DNA of 64,000 nucleotides from the NCBI GenBank assembly GCA_963702765.1, contig CAVPEB010000047.1:9612-73611 (forward strand). Reading direction: 5' to 3'. Below, one piece after another: positions 1-8,512 of the stretch; the stretch's first letter is position 1, and the number at the start of each line of letters is the position of its first letter. The position numbers and the translations under genes are program-made. The stretch is from DATMNR01 sp963702765. Lineage in GTDB: Bacteria; Chloroflexota; Ktedonobacteria; Ktedonobacterales; Ktedonobacteraceae. A model generated the notes under the pieces. The model made no database searches, was not told where the DNA came from, and saw nothing but the letters and a program-made list of their open reading frames with translations.

Positions 1-23
1 CGGTTGGACCGGGTGGTCGTCGC

Positions 24-578
24 GTGTTGCCTGCGCATGTGCTCCTCGTAGAAAATCTTGATGCCACAAACCTTCAGATTGCACTGAACCATCTTACAGG
101 CAAAGGACAGGCTCCTTCACTTCGGTTTCGTGTCAGGCCAGGCGGACGCTTTGATGCGGTGCTTGTACCTACGAGGTCAGGAGGTGATGTGCCTGACCGC
201 TGGCTGCTGGCTATTGAAGAAACGTTAGCAATACGAGACCAGGTTGCGCTATATGCTCATGCTCTTGGACACCTGTTGTTGAACCGCGAGCAGGAAAAAA
301 TGGGTAGCTTGCCTCTGCTAGACCCTCGCGATGGATATGCCCACATTGATATGCTGGCCGAACTGTGCATGCTGGAGACGGTGCGGCAACCATTGGATCG
401 AAGGGTTCTGGAAGCGTATCCGCTATTGACTGAACTCCTGGGAGTGCGTGATGAATCACCTGCTGTACTTGATCTGGTTACAAGCGACTTGCGACAGAGA
501 CTTGCACAATTTGGATGGCGAGGGACCGTTCGTCGAAACACCTTATGTCTTTACAAATGGCCGGGTATTCATTCGTGA
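24..578 (+). CDS. ImmA/IrrE-like N-terminal module of a broken HsdR-like protein (5' partial)
   Basis: The frame is open to the left edge of the window, so the true start is probably upstream; the GTG at 24 is only the first internal candidate. Around residue 75 it reads YAHALGHLLLN, which resembles the HELGHLLLH zinc site of ImmA/IrrE metallopeptidases but has Ala in place of the catalytic Glu, followed by an acidic LAEL helix. The C-terminal part (LRQRLAQFGW) leads naturally into the HsdR-like sequence that continues in the next frame from about position 530. I therefore read it as the N-terminal domain of one long protein fused to HsdR and split by a +1 frameshift. The last 15 or so residues are out-of-frame. 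It could instead be a separate upstream ORF. The peptidase resemblance is motif-level only. Confidence 0.5.
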   Translation: MLPAHVLLVENLDATNLQIALNHLTGKGQAPSLRFRVRPGGRFDAVLVPTRSGGDVPDRWLLAIEETLAIRDQVALYAHALGHLLLNREQEKMGSLPLLDPRDGYAHIDMLAELCMLETVRQPLDRRVLEAYPLLTELLGVRDESPAVLDLVTSDLRQRLAQFGWRGTVRRNTLCLYKWPGIHS

Positions 579-951
579 GACGTCTACACAACATGGCCGT
601 AAATTGCGGGTCGATGCTTTGTTGCGCGCTGCGGCTTCGTTGCCAATCGCCGTCATTCAGACCATCCATGCAGGACAGGAGCGGGAAGAAGTAATCCGGC
701 GTCTCAAGGAGTATGCACATAATCGCCTGGCAGTGCCGTTTGCCTACCTGTTGGAGAAAGATGGCACTTTTCAGGAGTTCGACTGGACAGTTACAGAGGA
801 ACCGATACATACAACACTGACTGCATTGCCATCGCGTAATGCACTATGGAATCGTTGGGCAGAGGCGCTTGGTCTGACAGACAATCAAGCGCGTGATGCG
901 TTACATTATCCCTATGATCTCAGGAACCACAAACCGCGATACTATCAATAG
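448..951 (+). pseudogene. hsdR: HsdR-like N-terminal fragment, ends at in-frame amber codon
   Basis: Type I restriction R-subunit N-terminal region. The real homology begins near 530 (TPYVFTNGRVF) and includes the typical stretches LKEYAHNRLAVPFAY, FQEFDWT and LWNRWAEALG, which precede the helicase in HsdR. The usual nuclease motif of the type AVIEAK is replaced by AVIQTI, so the PD-(D/E)XK Glu and Lys are absent and no DNA cleavage is expected. The frame stops at TAG (949-951) after RYYQ, yet the same frame reads on without break as AAINRAVIAVLQAK into the helicase. A CAG-to-TAG change is the simplest explanation. The join to the preceding ImmA-like segment is restored by removing one G from the GGG near 520. 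Confidence 0.7.
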
Positions 952-978
952 GCAGCTATCAATCGCGCTGTAATAGCC

Positions 979-3111
979 GTGTTACAGGCAAAACGCGAAC
1001 TTCGACCACCGCGCATTCTGTTAACACTGGCAACAGGCACAGGTAAGACGAAGATTGCCTTTCAGTTGATATGGAAGTTGAAACGCACGCGGGCGATCCG
1101 CAACGTGCTGTATTTGACAGATCGGGACTGGTTGTTGAGCCAGGCCATGGATAATGAATTTGCCCCGTTTGGAGATGCGCGCCAACGCATCCTGGGTGAA
1201 GCAACAACGAGTCGTGATATTCTTTTCGCAACGTACCAGGCATTAGGCGATACCGAGATGTACAAGGGCCTGTATCGGGATTTTCCACGCGATTTCTTTG
1301 ATGTGATCATTGTCGATGAGTGTCACAGGGGAAGCGCGCAGGCCGACTCTACATGGCGTACGATTTTAGAGTATTTCGAGAGCGCAGTGCAGATTGGCAT
1401 GACGGCCACGCCTTTGAGTACGGATGAGATACAAACGGATGAGTACTTCGGGAAGCCTGTCTATAGGTACTCTTTACGCACAGGCATCAATGATGGTTTC
1501 CTCGCTCCCTATCGCGTGCGCTATGTGCTGATGGGCACAAAACATGAGAATTCATGGCAAAGGGAGGCTGATGTAGCGGAGCAAACGGGCAAATTTGTAT
1601 CAGATGTATCAAATATATCAGATATATCACTTGTTGCAGATGTATCGAATGATGAAGACGAAGAAAAGCTGGTCAGCAGCAATCCAATCATTGAAGAAAC
1701 ATCAACGACTTTACGAGCACGCACCCAGGCCATTGCGCAGCATCTTGCAACATTTCTGCAACAGACCAACCCACTTGCTAAAACGATCGTCTTCTGTGTT
1801 GATCAAGGTCACGCTGAGGAGATGCGTGTGGCGCTAGAGAAAGCTTGCGCAGAGTATGCAGGTCACTTCCCTGGATATATTGAACGCATTGTCTCAGACG
1901 AGGGTACTGATGGGAAGAGGGCCTTAGGGCGTTTCAGCACCCCGGATGAACCAATGCCAGTAATCGTCACTACCTCAAAGCTGTTGAGTACTGGCGTTGA
2001 TGTGCCAACATGCCAGAATATCGTGTTAGCGCGTCCGGTTGGTTCGCTGGTTGAGTTCAAACAGATCATCGGACGAGGGTCGCGACTGTACGAACCGAAT
2101 AAGACCTGGTTCAGCATTATAGACTACGCGGGAGCAATCAAACGCTTTTTTGATCCTAATTTTGATGGTGATCCAGAGCTGGTAGAGGTTGAGCCGTTGG
2201 TACCGAAACCACAAGCTGAAGAGGATATCTCTTCAGATGAAATGCTTGATGGGACTTCACAGGACGTATCACAGACTGTAAACGCACAAAATCCTATAGA
2301 TCTAGAAGTGAAGGATGGAGGGACAACCTACCAGGAGGATCCGGAGCCTGCAGTAAACCCGCCTCCAACTAGTGTAACCGTTGAGACTCCTGTAACAATT
2401 GAAGAAGAAGGCAATGAACAGGGAGGTAGTGTAGAAGCCTCATCCCAGCAACAGAAGGATTTTCCTCATTTTGAACTTCCACCTGTATCTATAGGTGAGA
2501 GTGGAGAAATTCCAACAACTGTAGAACCTCCTGCATTGAGCAAACAGTTAAAAAACGGAATCACTATTCAGGTAATCGACGAGTACGTCTATGATCTTGC
2601 GCCAGATGGGAAAACGTTACGTCCTCGTTCTTCTTATCGTGACTATACGGCAGCTGCTTTGAAGTATCTTGTAACGAGACCGGAGGATCTACGGACGCGC
2701 TGGTTGAGCAAGGAGCAACGCCAGGCACTCCTCGACCAATTGCAAGAGGAGGGAGTGGACTTGCAGGTTCTCGCTTCAGCGTTACACCTGCTTAATGTCG
2801 ACCCGCTCGATATACTTTTGCATGTATCTTTTGGGCAGCGCGTGGTTACCCGTAGCGACAGAGTCGTACGACTGTATCGCGAGCATCTCGTCTTTTTTAG
2901 TCGCTACGAGCCAGAAGCTCGCGAGATTCTCAAGGTTATACTTGACAAGTATGTGTCAGGTGAAGCACCGGATGTGAGTGATACAGAATTATTGAGGGTG
3001 CCACCGCTCTCAGAGCGTGGCACGTTTATAGAATTGGCGCAAAAATTTGGTGGTGGCGCAAATGTGCGTAGTGCTTTGAAGGAATTGCAAGGGTTGCTTT
3101 ATAGCGATTGA
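979..3111 (+). CDS. hsdR: HsdR-like type I restriction helicase/translocase portion
   Basis: SF2 motor of a type I restriction R subunit. Walker A LATGTGKTKIAF lies near residue 18, motif II is DECH (VIIVDECHRGSAQ), motif III is MTATP, and motif VI is QIIGRGSRLYEP. It is in the same frame as the fragment ending at 951, so it is the downstream part of one gene after the amber codon; GTG at 979 would be an internal restart. Two low-complexity inserts stand out: a DVS/ISDIS repeat near residue 205, and a long acidic Pro/Thr/Glu-rich linker at about 400-510. After the linker comes a C-terminal domain of the kind that contacts the methyltransferase in EcoEI-type R subunits. The hsdM and hsdS genes follow on the same strand. 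Activity depends on whether the upstream breaks are real. Confidence 0.85.
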   Translation: MLQAKRELRPPRILLTLATGTGKTKIAFQLIWKLKRTRAIRNVLYLTDRDWLLSQAMDNEFAPFGDARQRILGEATTSRDILFATYQALGDTEMYKGLYRDFPRDFFDVIIVDECHRGSAQADSTWRTILEYFESAVQIGMTATPLSTDEIQTDEYFGKPVYRYSLRTGINDGFLAPYRVRYVLMGTKHENSWQREADVAEQTGKFVSDVSNISDISLVADVSNDEDEEKLVSSNPIIEETSTTLRARTQAIAQHLATFLQQTNPLAKTIVFCVDQGHAEEMRVALEKACAEYAGHFPGYIERIVSDEGTDGKRALGRFSTPDEPMPVIVTTSKLLSTGVDVPTCQNIVLARPVGSLVEFKQIIGRGSRLYEPNKTWFSIIDYAGAIKRFFDPNFDGDPELVEVEPLVPKPQAEEDISSDEMLDGTSQDVSQTVNAQNPIDLEVKDGGTTYQEDPEPAVNPPPTSVTVETPVTIEEEGNEQGGSVEASSQQQKDFPHFELPPVSIGESGEIPTTVEPPALSKQLKNGITIQVIDEYVYDLAPDGKTLRPRSSYRDYTAAALKYLVTRPEDLRTRWLSKEQRQALLDQLQEEGVDLQVLASALHLLNVDPLDILLHVSFGQRVVTRSDRVVRLYREHLVFFSRYEPEAREILKVILDKYVSGEAPDVSDTELLRVPPLSERGTFIELAQKFGGGANVRSALKELQGLLYSD

Positions 3112-3323
3112 GGTGGGATGGCATAGAAATTTGAGATGTTAGCGTACGGCAACAGGACGGCGCAAGCGCCCTACACACAGTCCCCCAGACTGCGTCCACC
3201 CGTCATCCACACCCCCGTCCCTACAGGAACAAGGGGGCGACGCAAGCGTCGTGTTCGTATGGGGAGCATCGGCAATATGCGGTTTGGGATGGGACCGTCA
3301 ATTTAGGAAAGAGAAATATTGTT
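3112..3323. repeat. Palindromic spacer between hsdR and hsdM
   Basis: Non-coding spacer holding short GC-rich palindromes (GGCGCAAGCGCC near 3159 and GACGCAAGCGTC near 3239) around the phrase CCCTACA. The same kind of palindrome-plus-CCCTAC phrase recurs at 38340, 44761, 59265 and 63145. The hsdM ribosome-binding purine run (AGGAAAGAGAAA) lies at its 3' end. Confidence 0.5.
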
Positions 3324-4925
3324 ATGACAGATTTGGAGCAGGTTGCATTATTTCAGCGAGATGTTGATGCGGTTCGTGACGGGAAAAGAGAGAATGGCGC
3401 TTCTAAAGGCAGTGCGAGGGGAAGCAGGAGGGAGAGGGAACCTCTTACGAGTAAGCAGCAGCTTAATTCGACGATTAAGAGCGTGCGTGATTTGTTGCGT
3501 AAGGATGCGGGGCTTTCTGGTGATACGGATCGCCTGCCGCAGTTGACCTGGCTGCTTTTCTTGAAGAATTTCGATGATTTTGAGTATGCGCAGGAAGAAG
3601 AGCAGGGAGATGTGTATGAGCCGATTATTGAGGCTCCTTATCGCTGGCGAGACTGGGCGGCGGTTGAAGATAAAACACAGCGATTGACGGGTGATGAACT
3701 GCTGGATTTCGTCAATAATCACTTGCTGCCATACCTTGCGCGTATATCAGGCACGAGCGATCGTGATATCCGCACGATTGTCGGCACTATCTTCCAGGGT
3801 ACTTATAACCGTGTACGCTCTGGGTACATCCTGCGAGAAGTGGTAGACAAACTGAGCGCCATCAACTTCAACTCGTCTGACGATATCCATACAGTCTCGT
3901 TGTTCTACGAGTCTATGCTGCGAGAGATGCGCGACTCTGCCGGCGACGCAGGCGAGTTCTATACCCCACGACCTGTTGTGCGTTTCATCATAGATCGGCT
4001 AGCTCCCAAATTGGAAGAGCGCATCCTTGACCCTGCCTGTGGTACGTGCGGTTTCCTTGTAGAGGCCTATGAACATCTGCGGAAATCTGCTCGCAGCCCT
4101 GAACAGCACCGATTACTGCAAGATACACTGATGGGCATCGAGAAGAAATCCATGCCGTACCTGCTAGGCGTTATGAACCTGCTGTTGCATGGGGTCGAAT
4201 ATCCGAACATCGTTGAGCGCAACTCACTTTCGACGAACATTCGCCAGATCAGGGACGTAGACCGGGTCGATGTTGTTGCGACCAATCCTCCTTTTGGTGG
4301 TGAAGAGGAGCGTGGCATCCTCAACAACTTCCCTGAAGGCATGCGAACCTCAGAGACCGCGCTGCTTTACTTCCAATATGTGATGGCTATGCTTAAACGT
4401 CCTGGAGGTCGCTGCGGCATTGTGCTACCCAATGGCTTTCTCTTCGGTGGAGGTGTAGGGGCAGAGGTCAAACGGCAACTGCTGACGCGTTTTAACTTGC
4501 ATACTATCGTGCGCCTGCCTAATGGTGTCTTCGCGCCTTACACTAGTATTCCTACCAATCTTGTCTTCTTCGAGGCGTGCGCTCTCGACAGCGAAGAGAC
4601 CTGCACGAAAGAGGTCTGGTATTATGAGTTGCCATTGCCAGAGGGGCGCAATAATTATACCAAGACAAAGCCATTGCAATATGAAGAGTTCGCTGACTGC
4701 ATTGCATGGTGGGATAATCGCGAGGAGAATGAACGAGCATGGAAGGTGCCTGTAGAGCAGATACTCGCGAATGAATGTAACCTGGATATCAAAAACCCTA
4801 ATGGGAATATGGATCTTGAGTACTTACCACCCGAACAGCTTGTTGAAGATATTCTGAAAAAAGAGCAGCGTATCGCAGAGATTATGATGGAGATTAAGCG
4901 AGTGCTTGCGGTGACAGAACTATGA
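3324..4925 (+). CDS. hsdM: Type I restriction-modification methyltransferase subunit HsdM
   Basis: N6-adenine DNA methyltransferase of a type I R-M system, 533 aa, typical length. An N-terminal HsdM helical domain (about residues 40-190) is followed by the catalytic domain. The SAM-binding motif I reads LDPACGTCGFLVEA, where the usual sequence is GTGGF, so Gly is replaced by Cys. The catalytic motif IV is NPPFGGEEE. FYTPRPVVRFI precedes motif I as in the family. The stop overlaps the hsdS start (ATGA at 4922-4925), implying translational coupling and the usual M2S1 methylase complex. Intact, in contrast to hsdR, which suggests methylation may persist without cleavage. Confidence 0.95.
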   Translation: MTDLEQVALFQRDVDAVRDGKRENGASKGSARGSRREREPLTSKQQLNSTIKSVRDLLRKDAGLSGDTDRLPQLTWLLFLKNFDDFEYAQEEEQGDVYEPIIEAPYRWRDWAAVEDKTQRLTGDELLDFVNNHLLPYLARISGTSDRDIRTIVGTIFQGTYNRVRSGYILREVVDKLSAINFNSSDDIHTVSLFYESMLREMRDSAGDAGEFYTPRPVVRFIIDRLAPKLEERILDPACGTCGFLVEAYEHLRKSARSPEQHRLLQDTLMGIEKKSMPYLLGVMNLLLHGVEYPNIVERNSLSTNIRQIRDVDRVDVVATNPPFGGEEERGILNNFPEGMRTSETALLYFQYVMAMLKRPGGRCGIVLPNGFLFGGGVGAEVKRQLLTRFNLHTIVRLPNGVFAPYTSIPTNLVFFEACALDSEETCTKEVWYYELPLPEGRNNYTKTKPLQYEEFADCIAWWDNREENERAWKVPVEQILANECNLDIKNPNGNMDLEYLPPEQLVEDILKKEQRIAEIMMEIKRVLAVTEL

Positions 4926-6115
4926 ATGCAGTGCTAAAACCTACCAAAATTTTAGAGGTATTAGAGCCAATCTCACGCCCTGTGGCGGTTGATCCATTGA
5001 AAGAATATCCTTTACTTGGCATTCGTTTAGATGGTGGTGGTGTTTTTCATAGAGAAACAAAACTTGGATCTCAAATTGCAGCCACTACTCTATTCCAGGT
5101 AAAAACAGGAGACTTTATTTATAGTAGGCTATTCGCTTGGCGTGGGGCTTTTGGCGTCATTGATCATGATCTAGACGGCTATTATGTATCAGCTGAGTTT
5201 CCTACGTTCATTCCAATACATGATAGCATTAACATCAAATTCTTGCTGTTATGGTTCCGTTTACCCACTGTAATCTCGAAAGTAGAAGCAGACTGCACTG
5301 GTAGCACACCTCTAACGCGAAATCGGTTTAAAGAAAACTTCTTTTTGGCTTTAGAAATTCCTCTTCCTTTGTTAGAAGAGCAACGACGGATTGTGGCATG
5401 GATAGAAGAGCTGGCTGCCAGGATTGAGGAGGCGAGAGGGTTAAGGAAGAAGGCAGGAGAGGAGGCAGAAGCATTAATAAATACAGTAATGCGTCAAATC
5501 TTTAATTTAAATAACAAGTACCAAGTAGTGTCTCTTGAAAGCGTTTGTATTTCGATTATTGATAATTTACATTCAAATCCTGTCTATGCGGAACATGGGA
5601 TACCATGCGTTCGATCGCCCGATGTAGGTTGGGGAAACTTATATTTGAATACTGCACGCAAAACGAGTGAAGATGAGTATAGTCGGAGAACTGTCCGAGG
5701 TGAACCAAGACATGACGATATTGTTTTAGTTCGAGAAGGTGGTGGGACTGGTAAAGCAGCGATTGTTGAAGAAGGTCAAAGATTTAGTCTTGGCCAACGT
5801 GTCATGATGCTTAGGCCTGATAAGCAAGTAGTTATGCCGAAGTTGTTACTCTACCAGTTGCTTTCTCCTTTTATCTACGAAGACCAAATTCTTCTACTTT
5901 CTAAAGGATCGGCATCACCTCATCTTAACATTGGTGCTTTACGGAATTTTAGATTGGTTCTACCCTCTCTGACTGAACAAAATCGCATTGTCAACTACCT
6001 TGATAACTTGCAGACAAAAATAGACTCCCTGAAACAACTCCAATCCGAAACCTCCGCCGAACTTGACGCACTATTACCGTCTATTCTCGACAAAGCATTC
6101 AAGGGGGAACTGTGA
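4922..6115 (+). CDS. hsdS: Type I R-M specificity subunit HsdS
   Basis: DNA-recognition subunit, 397 aa, with the expected two-TRD layout. TRD1 covers about residues 1-150. The central conserved helix (LLEEQRRIVAWIEELAARI) follows, then TRD2 at about 200-340, and a distal conserved helix with EQNRIVNYLDNLQTKI ending in LDKAFKGEL. The first TRD begins almost immediately, so this HsdS lacks a long N-terminal extension. The codon composition is more AT-rich than that of hsdM, common for frequently exchanged TRDs. It overlaps hsdM by 4 bases and the next gene by one base, so it sits in a tightly coupled operon. The recognised sequence cannot be predicted from sequence alone. Confidence 0.93.
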   Translation: MNAVLKPTKILEVLEPISRPVAVDPLKEYPLLGIRLDGGGVFHRETKLGSQIAATTLFQVKTGDFIYSRLFAWRGAFGVIDHDLDGYYVSAEFPTFIPIHDSINIKFLLLWFRLPTVISKVEADCTGSTPLTRNRFKENFFLALEIPLPLLEEQRRIVAWIEELAARIEEARGLRKKAGEEAEALINTVMRQIFNLNNKYQVVSLESVCISIIDNLHSNPVYAEHGIPCVRSPDVGWGNLYLNTARKTSEDEYSRRTVRGEPRHDDIVLVREGGGTGKAAIVEEGQRFSLGQRVMMLRPDKQVVMPKLLLYQLLSPFIYEDQILLLSKGSASPHLNIGALRNFRLVLPSLTEQNRIVNYLDNLQTKIDSLKQLQSETSAELDALLPSILDKAFKGEL

Positions 6116-6762
6116 TGGTAATGGATCTTGCGGTGTCGCTAACGATGGCACAGATTGAAGCGGCGAATAGGCTTCATCAGCAACTGTTACAATGGCAGAT
6201 TACGGATTGTGCTCTGCATAAATTGAAGGTTCAGTTTCCAGGATTTGATAGAGAATCAGCTTTGCTTAAAGTGACGGTAATAAACCAGCTTTATGGCACG
6301 AATGTATATGCTGTAGTGAGGATGGCGGAGCATATAACAGAAGTGATGTGCCAAGCAAGCACTATGGATGATGTTGGCTTCGTGAATGAAATTGCCACGC
6401 TTTCAGATATGAAACCTACCAGTTTTGCATCAAAGTTTGCTCACTTTTTCATAGATGAAGAACGCTTTCCTATTTATGATTCTTATGCTGTGAAGATGGT
6501 GGCATATCATCTTGGTGAGCAAGGGCTTGTTAGAGATACAGAGAATCCTTATAAAGCATTTATTGAGAATTTTCATCAATTAAAGCGGGTTGCTGGTTTA
6601 GAATGTACAACGAGAGAGTTAGATCATTATTTGTGGCTGGGAGGTATGTATCGAAAATGGAGAGCGAAACCAGAAGCGCACATTGGAATCGAGGTTGCAT
6701 CGTTGTTTGGTTCGCAATCTCATGAGATAGATGCTGATCTCAAAGTGCTGAGTGAGGTATAA
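6115..6762 (+). CDS. Fourth gene of the type I R-M operon, function unknown
   Basis: The ATG at 6115 overlaps the hsdS stop (TGATG); a GTG one codon upstream is also possible. The protein is about 215 aa, soluble, with no signal or membrane segment. The most distinctive stretch is FASKFAHFFIDEERFPIYDS near residue 100, followed by a helical region and a Trp-rich segment (LWLGGMYRKWRAKP) near 180. I recall similar SKF.HF/PIYDS proteins beside restriction systems, but cannot name a domain with confidence. Its position suggests an accessory role for the HsdMS complex, or a separate defence or repair factor. Composition matches hsdS rather than hsdM. Confidence 0.75.
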   Translation: MVMDLAVSLTMAQIEAANRLHQQLLQWQITDCALHKLKVQFPGFDRESALLKVTVINQLYGTNVYAVVRMAEHITEVMCQASTMDDVGFVNEIATLSDMKPTSFASKFAHFFIDEERFPIYDSYAVKMVAYHLGEQGLVRDTENPYKAFIENFHQLKRVAGLECTTRELDHYLWLGGMYRKWRAKPEAHIGIEVASLFGSQSHEIDADLKVLSEV

Positions 6763-6863
6763 TATGGCGCTTTCAATAGTAACAAAGCCTCATCACAAGT
6801 AATCGTCGTTAGTAATTCAATAAAAGGGGTCAGGCAGTATTACATGGAAAGTGAGGATTTAAC

Positions 6864-7240
6864 ATGAAAACATCTGAACAATATCACTACTACGACAAAA
6901 GCACGCTTAAAGCAATGATTAGCATCTGTGTTATTTGCCTCTTTATTTCGATTGTTCCTTATGTACTTATATCCAGTATTAATGACACCACTTCTGGACA
7001 TCGTTTTCTAGTGTTTAATGATTGGTTGGGTATACTGCCTGGGGTCGGTTTTCTAATTCTTTTTGCGGAGATAATATTTGTAATGGTTTATGACTGGCGT
7101 GGTGCTATTACGCTTCGAGGTGCTGTTAAGACACAAAGGTTGCATAAAGGTAAGCTTGTAAGTACGATCCACTGGTATATTCTATTATACTTATGTTTTC
7201 CTTATATCATGCTGCCAATTTACCTAAGGGACTCTCGAAG
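6864..7240 (+). pseudogene. Membrane protein gene truncated by IS insertion
   Basis: Starts at ATG 6864 after an AGTGAGGA-type ribosome site. It encodes about 125 aa with three predicted transmembrane stretches: AMISICVICLFISIVPYVLI near residue 17, WLGILPGVGFLILFAEIIFVM near 55, and ILLYLCFPYIMLPIYL near 107. The frame then runs straight into insertion-sequence DNA and, by chance, into the transposase reading frame. The native C-terminus has therefore been lost or displaced. No family recognised. Confidence 0.6.
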
Positions 7241-7298
7241 ACGAAATCGTCCCACTATGATATACTGCGCGAAGAAAAGCTCATGTGGAGGGACGAGC

Positions 7299-8512
7299 AT
7301 GGAACTGACGGAGGAAGTCAAAGTGTTGCTGTTGAAGACAGCAAAGGATCTCAAAGGCAGCGCGCGCCGCATGTTCATGGCGCGGACAGTGCAAGCTCTA
7401 GGCAAAGGGGGTCAGCGGCTGGCCGAACGAGAGTTGGGATGGAATTGCGGAACCATCCGCAAAGGCATGCACGAAGCTGCGCATGGGATCGCCTGCGTGG
7501 ATGGCTTTCGGTTGCGTGGCCGCAAGCGCAGCGAAGACCATCTGCCAAATCTGCTGCACGATATCACCGCCATTGTGGATGGTCAGAGCCAAGCGGATCC
7601 GCAGTTTCGCACGACGCGCCTCTATACCCGGCTGACGGTGACGGAAGTGCGTCGCCAGTTGATCGCCCAAAAAGGCTACATGGATGCGGAATTGCCGACT
7701 GCCGAGACCATTGGGGCCAAACTGAACCTGCTGGGGTACTACCCGAAAAAAGTGGCCAAGAGCCAGCCCCAAAAAAACTTCCAGAGACCGACGCCATCTT
7801 TGCTCAAGTGAAGCAGCGCAATGAGGAGGCAGATGCCGATGAGTGTACGTTACGGCTCTCGATGGATGCCAAAGCCACCGTCAAGGTTGGCCCCTTCGCG
7901 CGGGGAGGTAAAAGTCGAGTCCTCACCAAGGCCGCTGACCATGACTTTGAAGCAGTAGCGACGGTAACGCCCGTGGGCATTTTCCTGCCAGCCTCCGATG
8001 AACTTTTTCTTTATGGAGTTACGTCCAAAGTGACGAGCGACTGCCTGGTGGATCGATTGGTCGACTGGTGGGAGACGGTCAAAGAGCGCTTTCACGACAT
8101 CAAGACGCTCGTCATCAACCTGGACAATGGTCCAGAGAGCCACAGTCGGCGGACGCAGTTCATGCAGCGCCTCGTGGAGTTTGCCCAGTGCTATCACCTC
8201 ACCATCCGCCTGACGTATTATCCCCCCTATCACAGTAAGTACAACCCGATCGAGCGATGCTGGGGCATTTTAGAACAGCACTGGAATGGGGCCTTGCTCG
8301 ATTCGCTCGATGCCGTGATCCAGTATGCCAGCACCATGACCTGGAAAGGCAAACATCCCCTGGTCTCACTGGTGACCACCGTGTATCAGACCGGGGTTAA
8401 ACTCACCACGCAAGCCATGCAGGCTGTCGAAGCCCAGCTTCGGCGATTACCACAGCTCGACAAGTGGTTCGTGGACATTGGGGATTTCTCACCTGCTATC
8501 CGGGTGAGTTAG
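7299..8512 (+). CDS. ISAzo13-family DDE transposase with -1 frameshift signal
   Basis: Transposase in two overlapping frames. The ATG at 7299 follows a GGAGGG ribosome site. Frame 1 encodes the DNA-binding N-terminal half and ends at 7811. The catalytic half continues in the -1 frame to 8512, joined at a slippery A AAA AAC at 7772-7778. The catalytic half shows the DDE pattern: LSMDAKAT, LVINLDNGPES, and PYHSKYNPIERCWG. The joined product is about 400 aa, normal for the family. The exact match of the heptamer to the zero frame argues for programmed frameshifting rather than decay, though a plain one-base deletion cannot be excluded. Confidence 0.8.
7772..7778 (+). promoter_or_regulatory. -1 ribosomal frameshift slippery heptamer
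   Basis: A AAA AAC, positioned in zero-frame register (CAA AAA AAC). This is the classic X XXY YYZ slippery site. A -1 slip moves ribosomes from the frame that ends at 7811 into the frame carrying the DDE domain. I see no strong hairpin directly downstream. Confidence 0.6.

Larger units (their letters stand above)
7231..8512 (+). mobile_element. ISAzo13-type insertion sequence
   Basis: About 1.3 kb element carrying one transposase gene. The ends are approximate. The left end lies near 7231-7252 (CGAAATCGTCCCA) and the right end near 8480-8512, where the reverse strand reads GTGAGAAATCCCCA. The shared GAAATC..CCCA suggests imperfect terminal inverted repeats, but I could not fix exact termini or a target duplication. 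On the left it cuts a membrane protein gene; on the right its DNA supplies the last codons and stop of the oppositely oriented cyclase-like gene. Confidence 0.7.

Noticed and set aside
1600..1660. ATATCAGATATATC-type iterations in hsdR as a phase-variation tract
   Set aside because: Imperfect units of mixed length encoding a DVS/ISDIS linker; no evidence of length change or frame effect.
7193..7774. Open frame across the IS left end, ahead of the catalytic half of the transposase
   Set aside because: Its sequence before the frameshift site is Ser/Arg/Pro-rich and lacks homology; the real N-terminus is in the other frame starting at 7299.
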